Position numbers and translations under genes: made by a program. From an uncultured Helicobacteraceae bacterium (GTDB lineage: Bacteria > Campylobacterota > Campylobacteria > Campylobacterales > Helicobacteraceae), in the NCBI GenBank assembly GCA_944323755.1, contig CALUTR010000003.1, positions 228,282 to 292,281 on the forward strand: a DNA stretch of 64,000 bases, given 5' to 3'. The notes below the pieces were generated by a model. It ran no database searches. It was not told the DNA's origin and saw only the letters and a program-made list of their open reading frames with translations. Each line of letters begins with the position of its first letter. Position 1 is the stretch's first letter. Below, in pieces: positions 57,120-64,000 of the stretch.

Positions 57120-57494
57120 ATGGAGATATATGGAAGATTCTGGGTGAAAAAAGGTTCTAAAAATTATCTAGGTCTTGGCAAAGTGGAATTGCTAAGGGGT
57201 ATTGTAGAAACTGGATCTATATCTAACTCTGCTAAAAATATGAGAATGAGTTATAAAGCTGCGTGGGATAGTATAGATGCTATGAATAATTTATCTTCAA
57301 CACCACTTGTTTCTAGCTCTACAGGTGGTCGTGGTGGCGGAGGCACAAAAATAACAAGGCAAGGTAAGTTAGCAATTGAGGCTTTTGATGAATTAGAAAA
57401 AGCAAAAATTGCATTTTGTGAGTATTTTAACAATATTCATACTTTAGATGATTTAAAAAATAAAGCTATAGAATTACAAGAAAAAATCAAATAA
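57120..57494 (+). CDS. ModE-type winged-helix regulator (N-terminal domain only)
   Basis: The 124-residue protein matches the DNA-binding domain of the molybdate regulator ModE: a helix-turn-helix in ELLRGIVETGSISNSAKNMR and SYKAAWDSIDAMNN, followed by the wing VSSSTGGRGGGGTKITRQGK. The C-terminal molybdate-binding (TOBE/MOP) domains of full ModE are absent, a frequent short form. It follows the sensor gene by 18 bases with AAAAGGGG upstream. No molybdate transporter lies nearby in this window. Whether it senses molybdate is unknown. Confidence 0.82.
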   Translation: MEIYGRFWVKKGSKNYLGLGKVELLRGIVETGSISNSAKNMRMSYKAAWDSIDAMNNLSSTPLVSSSTGGRGGGGTKITRQGKLAIEAFDELEKAKIAFCEYFNNIHTLDDLKNKAIELQEKIK

Positions 57495-57514
57495 TAAAAG
57501 GGCTTAGTTTTCAA

Positions 57515-57540
57515 AAGTAGATTGAATACTCAATCTACTT
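57515..57540. terminator. Inverted repeat between convergent modE-like and icd genes
   Basis: A perfect 11-base-pair stem (AAGTAGATTGA with TCAATCTACTT) encloses a 4-base loop (ATAC). It lies between two gene ends facing each other and a few bases from the icd stop, so it could serve as a terminator in both directions. The T tracts are short (TTTT on the minus side), so efficiency is uncertain. Confidence 0.6.
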
Positions 57541-57546
57541 CTAAGA

Positions 57547-58839
57547 TTACATATTTTTTATCATAACATCTGCAAATTCAGAGCATTTTACTTCTTTTGC
57601 TCCTTCCATTAATCTTGCGAAATCATAAGTAACATTTTTAGATTCAATAGCTTTTTTCATAGAATTCACAATTAAGTCAGCTGCTTCAACCCAACCCATA
57701 TGTCTAAGCATCATTTCAGCAGACAAAATCAAGCTTCCTGGATTTACTTTATCTAATCCCGCATATTTTGGTGCTGTTCCGTGTGTTGCTTCAAACATTC
57801 CTATTGTATCATTTAGATTTGCACCAGGCGCAATTCCAATGCCACCTACCATAGCAGCTAGCGCATCACTAATATAATCACCATTTAGATTCATTGTTGC
57901 TATAACATCGTATTCTGCGGGGCGCAGTAGTATTTGTTGTAAAAATGCATCAGCTATTACATCTTTAATGATAATTTCTTTATTATTTTTAGGGTTTTGT
58001 ATTTTACACCAAGGACCACCATCAATTAATGTGGCACCAAATTCGTCCCTTGCAAGCTCATACGCCCAGTTTCTAAACCCGCCTTCTGTATATTTCATAA
58101 TATTGCCTTTATGCACTATTGTTACAGAATCTCTATTATTATTTATCGCGTATTCAATAGCTTTTCTCATTAATCTTTGTGTGCCTTCTTTGCTAATTGT
58201 CTTTATACCAATTCCGCTGCTTTCTGGGAATCTAATTTTTGTTACACCCATTTCTTTTTGTAAGAAATCAATAATCTTTTTTGCTTCATTTGTTCCTTGT
58301 GCAAACTCTATGCCTGCATATATATCTTCGCTATTCTCTCTATATATGACCATATCTACTTTATTTGGTTCTTTTACTGGGCTTGGGCTTCCATACCATC
58401 TAACAGGCCTTAAGCATACATATAAATCTAGCATTTGTCTTAAAGCAACATTAAGCGATCTAAATCCCTCTCCAACTGGAGTTGTAAGAGGGCCTTTTAT
58501 TGATACTTTGAAGTATTTTATAGCTTCTATTGTGTCTGGAAGAAGCCATTGTTCCATAGGAGATAATGATTTTTCATCTTTAAATTTATTGAAGCATTTC
58601 TCACCAGTAAATACTTCATACCAAGATATTTTTTTTGTTTCATTATATGCTTTTTTTACTGCGTGATCTACTACTTTTATCATAGCTGGAGTTATATCAA
58701 CACCAATACCATCGCCCTCTATATATGGAATGATTGGATTATTTGGGACTATTAGATTTCCTTTGTCATCAACACTTATAACTTCACCCTCACTTGGCAG
58801 TTGTATATATTTTGGATTATACCCTTGAAACTTACTCAT
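57547..58839 (-). CDS. icd: Isocitrate dehydrogenase (NADP type)
   Basis: Icd makes 2-oxoglutarate in the tricarboxylic acid cycle. The 430-residue protein has [20 protein letters not shown], the substrate-binding RS and R in [72 protein letters not shown] and the adenine region [20 protein letters not shown]. This is the homodimeric bacterial type, and the Lys-Tyr-Val positions for NADP are consistent with NADP use. Citrate synthase lies 2 kb away, on the opposite strand. Confidence 0.96.
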   Translation of the reverse strand: MSKFQGYNPKYIQLPSEGEVISVDDKGNLIVPNNPIIPYIEGDGIGVDITPAMIKVVDHAVKKAYNETKKISWYEVFTGEKCFNKFKDEKSLSPMEQWLLPDTIEAIKYFKVSIKGPLTTPVGEGFRSLNVALRQMLDLYVCLRPVRWYGSPSPVKEPNKVDMVIYRENSEDIYAGIEFAQGTNEAKKIIDFLQKEMGVTKIRFPESSGIGIKTISKEGTQRLMRKAIEYAINNNRDSVTIVHKGNIMKYTEGGFRNWAYELARDEFGATLIDGGPWCKIQNPKNNKEIIIKDVIADAFLQQILLRPAEYDVIATMNLNGDYISDALAAMVGGIGIAPGANLNDTIGMFEATHGTAPKYAGLDKVNPGSLILSAEMMLRHMGWVEAADLIVNSMKKAIESKNVTYDFARLMEGAKEVKCSEFADVMIKNM

Positions 58840-58954
58840 TTTCCTTCCTTATATTTAAAATTGAAAATATAGTTTATACTAATTTTTATGATTATGTAGC
58901 TGATTGCAATTATATTTTATTGCTTAAATTGCCATTTTGTAATACTGTAAATTA

Positions 58955-59497
58955 TCATTTATTTGTGATCTTTTTATTGTTTAGATCATTTGCTTTTTTG
59001 TGGAATAGCTTTGCTTTCCTTTGGTATTCATTTTTTATATTTTGATCATTTTCTTTATCTGATAGTTTTTCATAATAATACCCAGCATAGTTGCAAGATG
59101 CACTATGTCCATAATCACAGCCTTTTTTGTGTAACTCAAATGCCTTTTTCTCATCTTTTGGTAGATGTGTTGGCAGTTTGCTTATATTGCTATATCCAAG
59201 ACTTGCTAGATAGCAGCTAGAGCCAGATTTTAGATTGCAGCCTTTTATAAACCACATAAGAGAAGCTTCCTCTATCTCTTTATCTTTATAGCCATTAATT
59301 TGATAGATTCTTTTGTAATAGCTGCCTATTATTTGACAGCTATTACCATTTCTATTTTCGCATTGACTTTTATATTGGTCTAGATGAGCTCGTATATATG
59401 CTATATCATTGTATTGAAGATAATTTAGATCTTGTCTTAGGCTATTTGCTATTAATATTTCAAATGTATATATGCAAGTCAATACTATTTTTTTCAC
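58955..59497 (-). CDS. Sel1-like cysteine-containing exported protein, copy A
   Basis: The 180-residue protein has a signal peptide (KKIVLTCIYTFEILIANSL) and a series of helical hairpins with paired cysteines spaced as in Helicobacter cysteine-rich Sel1 proteins: CENRNGNSCQIIGSYYKR, GCNLKSGSSCYLASLGYS and GCDYGHSASCNYAGYYYE. The C-terminal repeat lacks its cysteines. It lies 26 bases downstream of the paralogous copy B; the two share the same layout and were probably made by tandem duplication. Such proteins are secreted or periplasmic; the function is unknown. Confidence 0.75.
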   Translation of the reverse strand: MKKIVLTCIYTFEILIANSLRQDLNYLQYNDIAYIRAHLDQYKSQCENRNGNSCQIIGSYYKRIYQINGYKDKEIEEASLMWFIKGCNLKSGSSCYLASLGYSNISKLPTHLPKDEKKAFELHKKGCDYGHSASCNYAGYYYEKLSDKENDQNIKNEYQRKAKLFHKKANDLNNKKITNK

Positions 59498-59522
59498 TTA
59501 AGAGTCCTTTTTAAACCTATAT

Positions 59523-60071
59523 TTATCTACCGCAACCAGCCAAATTTCCTAGATCACAACCCTTTTTATAAAAGAATTTTGCTTTTCTTTCATATTCTTT
59601 TTTTTCAGGCTTATTGTTTGCTTCCATTGCTAAGTCAGAATAGCGATGTCCTAGTGTTACACAAGAATCTGAATGTTTATAATCACAGCCCTTCTTTAGA
59701 AATTCAAGTGTTTTTGCTTTATCTTTTGGTAAGTGACTTATAAATCCACTTACATTTTTATAGCTAATGGCAACAGAATAGCAACTATCTCCATCTTTTA
59801 AATTACAGCCTTTCATTGCCCAATCAAATTCCATTTGCTCTAATTCCTTATCTTGTTGAGAGCCATCATTTTTTAGTAATTTAGAATAGTATTCACTTAC
59901 AATTCTGCAACTTACACCATCTCTACCTTCACATTGTTTCTTGTATTTATCTAGATTATCTTGCACATATTTAAAATCATTTTCTTTAGAGAATACATCT
60001 ACATCTTTTCTTATATTGTTTGCTTGTAAGATACCAAATATACATACAAATATTAAAATTATTTTTTTCAC
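59523..60071 (-). CDS. Sel1-like cysteine-containing exported protein, copy B
   Basis: This paralogue of the adjacent gene has 182 residues: signal peptide (KKIILIFVCIFGILQANN), then CEGRDGVSCRIVSEYYSK, GCNLKDGDSCYSVAISYK, GCDYKHSDSCVTLGHRYS and a final GCDLGNLAGCGR. It retains the last cysteine pair that copy A has lost, so copy B is probably closer to the ancestral form. ATG 60071 follows an AAGGATTC-type ribosome site also seen before copy A. The pair lies between icd and gltA, in a place I know as compact in H. pylori. Confidence 0.75.
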   Translation of the reverse strand: MKKIILIFVCIFGILQANNIRKDVDVFSKENDFKYVQDNLDKYKKQCEGRDGVSCRIVSEYYSKLLKNDGSQQDKELEQMEFDWAMKGCNLKDGDSCYSVAISYKNVSGFISHLPKDKAKTLEFLKKGCDYKHSDSCVTLGHRYSDLAMEANNKPEKKEYERKAKFFYKKGCDLGNLAGCGR

Positions 60072-60092
60072 TTAAGAATCCTTTTTTATATC

Positions 60093-60545
60093 TTACATAA
60101 ATCCTAAGAATGCTAATTCTATATTACCTTTTTCTCTTGCCATTACTTGAGTTGCAACTGCCCAAGCTAATTTGTTCTTTTTGTATATTGCTATATCTTT
60201 TGTTATGTTATCTTTTGTTATGTTATCTCTTGTTGTTTCCATTATTTTTTTGATATCTTTTGAGCTTCCTGCAATGCCAGTTATATATAGCGATATAAGA
60301 AAACCTGTCCCATTTGTCATAAAGCTTGCTAGTTTTTTAAATATTTCTGAAGCAACTGCTAAAACCTTTGTGTTTGTGTAAATATCATTTCCCATTTGCT
60401 CTACTATGTCTATTATTGTTTGGGTTACATCTTCAGGTCTCCAACGCTTTACATCATAGCCAAAATCTGCTCTTGTGTAATAAGCATCTAAAAATGCGTA
60501 TGCTTCTGCTTGTTTTTGTTCAAATGTTACTTCTTTAGCTTCCAT
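60093..60545 (-). CDS. Orphan 150-residue protein with an internal DNITK repeat
   Basis: I do not recognise this protein. It has no signal peptide and is mostly helical, with one fairly hydrophobic stretch (residues about 78-95, NGTGFLISLYITGIAGSS). A DNITK motif is repeated twice in tandem (about residues 109-118), encoded by a 15-base direct repeat. The start ATG has AGGAGG nearby. It is cotranscribed in direction with the two Sel1 paralogues, being 21 bases upstream of copy B. Confidence 0.62.
   Translation of the reverse strand: MEAKEVTFEQKQAEAYAFLDAYYTRADFGYDVKRWRPEDVTQTIIDIVEQMGNDIYTNTKVLAVASEIFKKLASFMTNGTGFLISLYITGIAGSSKDIKKIMETTRDNITKDNITKDIAIYKKNKLAWAVATQVMAREKGNIELAFLGFM
60195..60224. 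repeat. 15-base tandem repeat (two copies plus a diverged third)
   Basis: The plus strand reads ATCTTTTGTTATGTT twice in a row (60195-60209, 60210-60224), and a diverged third copy follows to 60239. It lies inside the orphan gene and codes for DNITK units on the minus strand. As 15 is a multiple of three, gain or loss of copies would not break the frame. Confidence 0.85.
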
Positions 60546-60730
60546 TTAAGCCTCCTATTTGTATTTGATTTTGTTTATTAGTAAATGCTAATAAACATAT
60601 ATATAGTATCTTAATTTTCTATGTTTTAATTGCTAAGGTATTTAGTTGGTGTTTTAACCTACTATTTATGTAACATTTTTTATATCTTTACTTTGATTTC
60701 ACCTGTTATTTAAATAATGTATAACAATTT

Positions 60731-60739
60731 TGCTATTAT
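60731..60739 (+). promoter_or_regulatory. Extended -10 promoter element upstream of gltA
   Basis: TGCTATTAT matches an extended -10 (TGn followed by TATTAT, 60734-60739). A start of transcription about seven bases later would give a leader of about 30 bases with the ribosome site GGAGG at 60761-60765 before ATG 60776. There is no good -35 element, which is common in Helicobacter. Confidence 0.5.
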
Positions 60740-60775
60740 GATTTGTATGTAATTATAAATGGAGGTATTTAGAAA

Positions 60776-62065
60776 ATGGATAATAAAAACACAGTTACTC
60801 TTATTAATAACTCTACTGGTGAAAAATTCGATTTTAATTTAATTGAATGCACAAGAGGTCCTAAAGCTATCGATTTTGGAAAGTTGTTTGAAACAACGGG
60901 AATCTTTTCTTATGATCCTGGCTATGCATCTACCGCAGGGTGTAAATCTACAGTAAGCTATATAGATGGACAAAATGGAGTATTGCTTTATAGGGGGATC
61001 CCATTGCAAGATCTAGTAGAGAAGTATACATTTACAGATATTTGTTCGTTGTTAATTAGTGGCGATCTTCCAAAAGATGATAAAGAATCAAAAGAATTTG
61101 AGCTAGAGTTAAGAAGTCTTAGATATTTAAATGAAGGTTTAATAAATATATTTAAAGCATTCCCAGATAACGCACACCCAATGGCTAATCTCTCATCTGC
61201 CGTAGCTGCGCTTTCTACATTTTATAGAGGGTATATGGAAATAGGTAATGATTATGACTATCAAATGATGGCAAAAAGAATGATTGCAAAGATTCCAACT
61301 CTTGTGGCATTTTCTTATAGGAACTCTATAGGATATCCAATTGTATATCCAGATGTAAGTTTGTCTTATGTTGAGAATTTCTTGCGTATGCTTAGAGCTT
61401 TTCCAGATGGAAAACTAAAATATACATTAGATGGGGAAGTTCAAATCGATCCATTAGAGGTAGAGGCTTTAGATAAGATATTTACTCTTCACGCAGAGCA
61501 CGGACAAAATGCTTCTACTACAACCGTTAGGAATGTCGCTTCAACTGGCGTCCATCCATATGCAGCAATTAGTGCAGGAATTAATGCGCTTTGGGGTCCT
61601 TCTCATGGTGGTGCTAATGAAAAGGTGCTTGATCAATTAGCTGAAATTGGCGATGTAAAAAATGTTGATAAATTTATCCAAAGAGCAAAAGATAAAAATG
61701 ATCCATTTAGGCTTATGGGCTTTGGTCATCGTGTGTATAAAAATTACGATCCACGAGCAAAGGTGCTCAAAAAACTAAAAGATGACTTAGCTAAAAAGGG
61801 AATTAAGATAAATGATAGATTCTCAGATATTGCAGAAAAAGTTGAAGAAGTAGCGCTTACAGATGATTATTTTATAGAAAGAAAACTATATCCAAATGTT
61901 GATTTTTATTCAGGAATTATTTTATCAGCATTGAAGATCCCAGTAAGTTTATTTACTCCTATATTTGTTATAGGCAGAATGCCTGGTTGGTGCGCACATG
62001 TAATAGAACACATAAAATCAGGTGCTAGAATTACTCGTCCAAGACAAGTATATGAAGGAAAATAA
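60776..62065 (+). CDS. gltA: Citrate synthase (type II)
   Basis: GltA condenses oxaloacetate and acetyl-CoA at the entry of the tricarboxylic acid cycle. The 429-residue enzyme has [37 protein letters not shown], the His-containing segment [29 protein letters not shown] with the catalytic His, [14 protein letters not shown], and C-terminal [13 protein letters not shown] and [13 protein letters not shown]. All three catalytic residues (His, His, Asp) are in place. It is preceded by a promoter-like element and GGAGG. It is separated from icd by three unrelated genes here. Confidence 0.96.
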   Translation: MDNKNTVTLINNSTGEKFDFNLIECTRGPKAIDFGKLFETTGIFSYDPGYASTAGCKSTVSYIDGQNGVLLYRGIPLQDLVEKYTFTDICSLLISGDLPKDDKESKEFELELRSLRYLNEGLINIFKAFPDNAHPMANLSSAVAALSTFYRGYMEIGNDYDYQMMAKRMIAKIPTLVAFSYRNSIGYPIVYPDVSLSYVENFLRMLRAFPDGKLKYTLDGEVQIDPLEVEALDKIFTLHAEHGQNASTTTVRNVASTGVHPYAAISAGINALWGPSHGGANEKVLDQLAEIGDVKNVDKFIQRAKDKNDPFRLMGFGHRVYKNYDPRAKVLKKLKDDLAKKGIKINDRFSDIAEKVEEVALTDDYFIERKLYPNVDFYSGIILSALKIPVSLFTPIFVIGRMPGWCAHVIEHIKSGARITRPRQVYEGK

Positions 62066-62150
62066 TCAAACCTCATATAAATCACTATTTTTTAAAGCCT
62101 ATTTTTGATAATATCATTCCTTATATAATTTATATGATAAGGAATGGTAG

Positions 62151-63506
62151 ATGACTAAATGGGCTCCATCAAGCTGGAGAGATTTTAAAATCAAACAGCA
62201 ACCTATATATAATGATAAACAAGAACTAGAAAATACAGAAAAAGAATTACAAGCATTTCCGCCTCTTGTTTTTGCAGGTGAAGCAAGGAGCTTAAAAAAG
62301 CATTTAGGCAAGGTTGTAGAGGGTAGAGCCTTTTTGCTTCAAGGTGGAGATTGTGCTGAATCTTTTAGTGATTTTGGGGCTGCTAATATTCGTGATATGT
62401 TTAAGGTTATTATGCAAATGAGTGCCATACTTACATTTGCAGGCGGTATTCCTGTGGTTAAAGTAGGTAGGCTCGCAGGCCAGTTTGCAAAACCTAGATC
62501 AAATGATACTGAGATAATCAATGGTATCGAGTATCCAATTTATCGTGGCGATATAATAAATGATATAGAAGCCACAATGCAGTCAAGAGAGGCAAATCCA
62601 AGAAGAATGATCCAAGCATATAATCAAAGCGCTTCAACACTAAATCTAATTAGAGCATTTGCTCAAGGTGGATTTGCAGATTTAAATGAAGTGCATAAAT
62701 GGAATATGGAATTTGTAAAAAATAATTCTTTTGGACAAAAATATGAGGAGTTAGCACATAGAATCACAGAAGCATTAAAATTTATAGAAGCTTGTGGGAT
62801 TAATACTCAAAATACAAAACAACTACAAGAAACAGAATTTTACACATCTCACGAAGCATTATTGTTGAATTATGAAGAACAATTATGTAGAAAAGATAGC
62901 TTAACAAATAAATATTATGATTGTTCGGCTCATATGTTGTGGATTGGAGAGCGTACTAGAGGACTTGATGAAGCACATATAGAGTTTTTGCGAGGCGTTG
63001 ATAATCCACTTGGTGTAAAAATAGGACCAAATATAACAAAAGATGAGATACTTAAATTATGTGATGTATTAAATCCAAATAATGAATCAGGAAGGTTGAA
63101 TCTAATTGTTAGAATGGGTGCTAATAATATAAAGATGAAATTGCCTAATATATTAAAAGATGTAATTCCAGAAGGGAGAAAGATATTATGGAGTATCGAT
63201 CCGATGCATGGAAATACAATAAAAGCAAGCAATGGTTATAAAACTAGGGTATTTGATAATATACTTGATGAAGTGAAAAGCTTTTTTGAGATTCATCAGT
63301 CATATAATAGTTATGCAGGTGGAATACATCTAGAAATGACAGGTCAGAATGTAACAGAGTGTATAGGTGGATCACAAGAAATTACAGAATCTAATCTTGT
63401 ATATAAATATGATACTAGATGTGATCCAAGATTAAATGCTACGCAGGCAATAGAATTAGCATTCCTTGTAGCTGATATATTAAAAAGCAATACCAATACT
63501 ATATAG
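62151..63506 (+). CDS. 3-deoxy-7-phosphoheptulonate (DAHP) synthase, class II
   Basis: This enzyme begins the shikimate pathway from phosphoenolpyruvate and erythrose-4-phosphate. The 451-residue plant-like (class II) type shows [16 protein letters not shown] at the N terminus, [13 protein letters not shown] with the metal-binding Cys, [49 protein letters not shown] and [21 protein letters not shown] 62151 follows AAGGAATGG. No other shikimate gene is present in the window. Confidence 0.93.
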   Translation: MTKWAPSSWRDFKIKQQPIYNDKQELENTEKELQAFPPLVFAGEARSLKKHLGKVVEGRAFLLQGGDCAESFSDFGAANIRDMFKVIMQMSAILTFAGGIPVVKVGRLAGQFAKPRSNDTEIINGIEYPIYRGDIINDIEATMQSREANPRRMIQAYNQSASTLNLIRAFAQGGFADLNEVHKWNMEFVKNNSFGQKYEELAHRITEALKFIEACGINTQNTKQLQETEFYTSHEALLLNYEEQLCRKDSLTNKYYDCSAHMLWIGERTRGLDEAHIEFLRGVDNPLGVKIGPNITKDEILKLCDVLNPNNESGRLNLIVRMGANNIKMKLPNILKDVIPEGRKILWSIDPMHGNTIKASNGYKTRVFDNILDEVKSFFEIHQSYNSYAGGIHLEMTGQNVTECIGGSQEITESNLVYKYDTRCDPRLNATQAIELAFLVADILKSNTNTI

Positions 63507-63924
63507 ATAGTGTAAATATCGCATTTTAATATATAAAAATATTTAAAATTATTATTTTTTATAAATTATCATTTTTTAAGCTTTATTTAAGGAATTGATA
63601 TGTATCATTCTATTTCCTTTTTAAGGGAAGCCAAAAATAAGAGCTTTGTAAAGACCTACTGAAGGGCTTTTTAGCTGTTTTGAGTTTCTTTTATTAAAGT
63701 GTTCTATTACTTAGATTTTTTAATATTTATTTTAAATGTTTTTTGCTTAAAATAAATTATTAATATTTTTTTAGGTAGTGATCTTTGACAACTAAGCAAG
63801 ACAAAACTAACATATTTTATTTTAAAATATGATTTAGTCTTATTTAAGATACAACTTGTCTATTACTTATTCTTATTAATAGATTTTGATTTTTAATTGA
63901 GCTAAATTATGGATTAACTTTCAT
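63507..63924 (+). promoter_or_regulatory. rRNA operon promoter and leader region
   Basis: The 418 bases between the DAHP synthase gene and 16S rRNA contain no gene. They are extremely AT-rich in the first half, and hold a boxA element at 63779-63791. A -35-like TTGAGT near 63680 and TATTAC near 63705 might be part of an rRNA promoter, but the spacing is poor and I cannot choose a start. The final 130 bases form the leader transcribed ahead of the mature 16S 5' end. Confidence 0.6.
63779..63791 (+). promoter_or_regulatory. boxA antitermination element in the rRNA leader
   Basis: TGATCTTTGACAA agrees with the bacterial boxA consensus TGCTCTTTAACAA at 11 of 13 positions. It lies 134 bases before the 16S 5' end, where NusB and S10 would bind the nascent RNA to permit full-length rRNA synthesis. 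nusB is encoded at 32.8 kb in the same window. Confidence 0.75.

Positions 63925-64000
<76 letters not shown>

Noticed and set aside
57968..58666. 232-residue plus-strand open frame within icd
   Set aside because: It lies wholly opposite the conserved icd coding sequence and reads as a hydrophobic shadow; no ribosome site or promoter is evident.

Overview
The window is AT-rich, densely packed bacterial chromosome from a Helicobacter-like member of the Campylobacterota. The evidence is the gene content and order: the nuo-pflA block, icfA-kdsA-ribH-nusB-pyrF-panC, hypA-(coiled coil)-lpxB-greA-dut-coaX, nfu-murE, recN-nadK, panD-ybaB and gltA/icd all resemble arrangements known from Helicobacter. 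The partial 16S gene at the right end begins with a Helicobacter-type 5' sequence. The presence of hisG and of a GGDEF/EAL pair, neither of which I associate with H. pylori, points to a non-pylori (probably enterohepatic) species; the species itself cannot be named from this sequence.

Layout. 1-0.9 kb: end of a polar amino-acid ABC permease and its ATPase. 0.96-10.0 kb: a decayed respiratory complex I (nuo) operon. nuoA, nuoD, the nuoE-like and nuoF-like genes and nuoI are open, but nuoB, nuoC, nuoG, nuoH and nuoN are broken by frameshifts and stops, and one deletion has joined nuoJ to nuoN, removing nuoK, nuoL and nuoM. 10-24 kb: intact housekeeping genes (pflA, uvrA, a TauE/SafE exporter, a J-domain protein, nadK, recN, an NFACT protein, nfu, murE). 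23.9-29.1 kb: two divergently oriented autotransporter pseudogenes, one an S6-type serine protease. 29.1-34.8 kb: tRNA-Ala(GGC), a DedA protein, a MotB-like protein and the carbonic anhydrase/kdsA/ribH/nusB/pyrF/panC run, then a porin. 35.9-41.6 kb: an eight-gene minus-strand operon (panD, ybaB, a PDZ protein, ispA, surE, a 52-residue acidic protein, an amidase, a MATE transporter). 41.7-47.1 kb: hypE, about 850 bp of gene-free DNA, and two glycan genes, one a three-domain GT2-GtrA-methyltransferase reading frame carrying two poly-G tracts. 47.2-57.5 kb: a zinc-ribbon protein, hypA, lpxB, a Sel1 protein, greA, dut, a lipoprotein, coaX, hisG, an EAL protein, a membrane protein with a degenerate GGDEF domain, and a ModE-type regulator. 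57.5-64 kb: icd, two Sel1-like paralogues, an orphan gene, gltA, class II DAHP synthase, and the leader and first 76 bases of 16S rRNA.

How it fits together. Complex I appears lost, while hypA and hypE (nickel-iron hydrogenase maturation) are intact, which would fit a respiratory chain fed by other donors; that link is inference. Surface biology is changing: two autotransporters have decayed while the glycosyltransferase/methyltransferase gene sits at slippage-prone G8 and G9 tracts, both at the length that keeps the frame open. Long neighbouring genes such as uvrA, pflA and recN are free of frameshifts, so the clustered lesions are more likely real decay than sequencing error, although many lie in short homopolymers.
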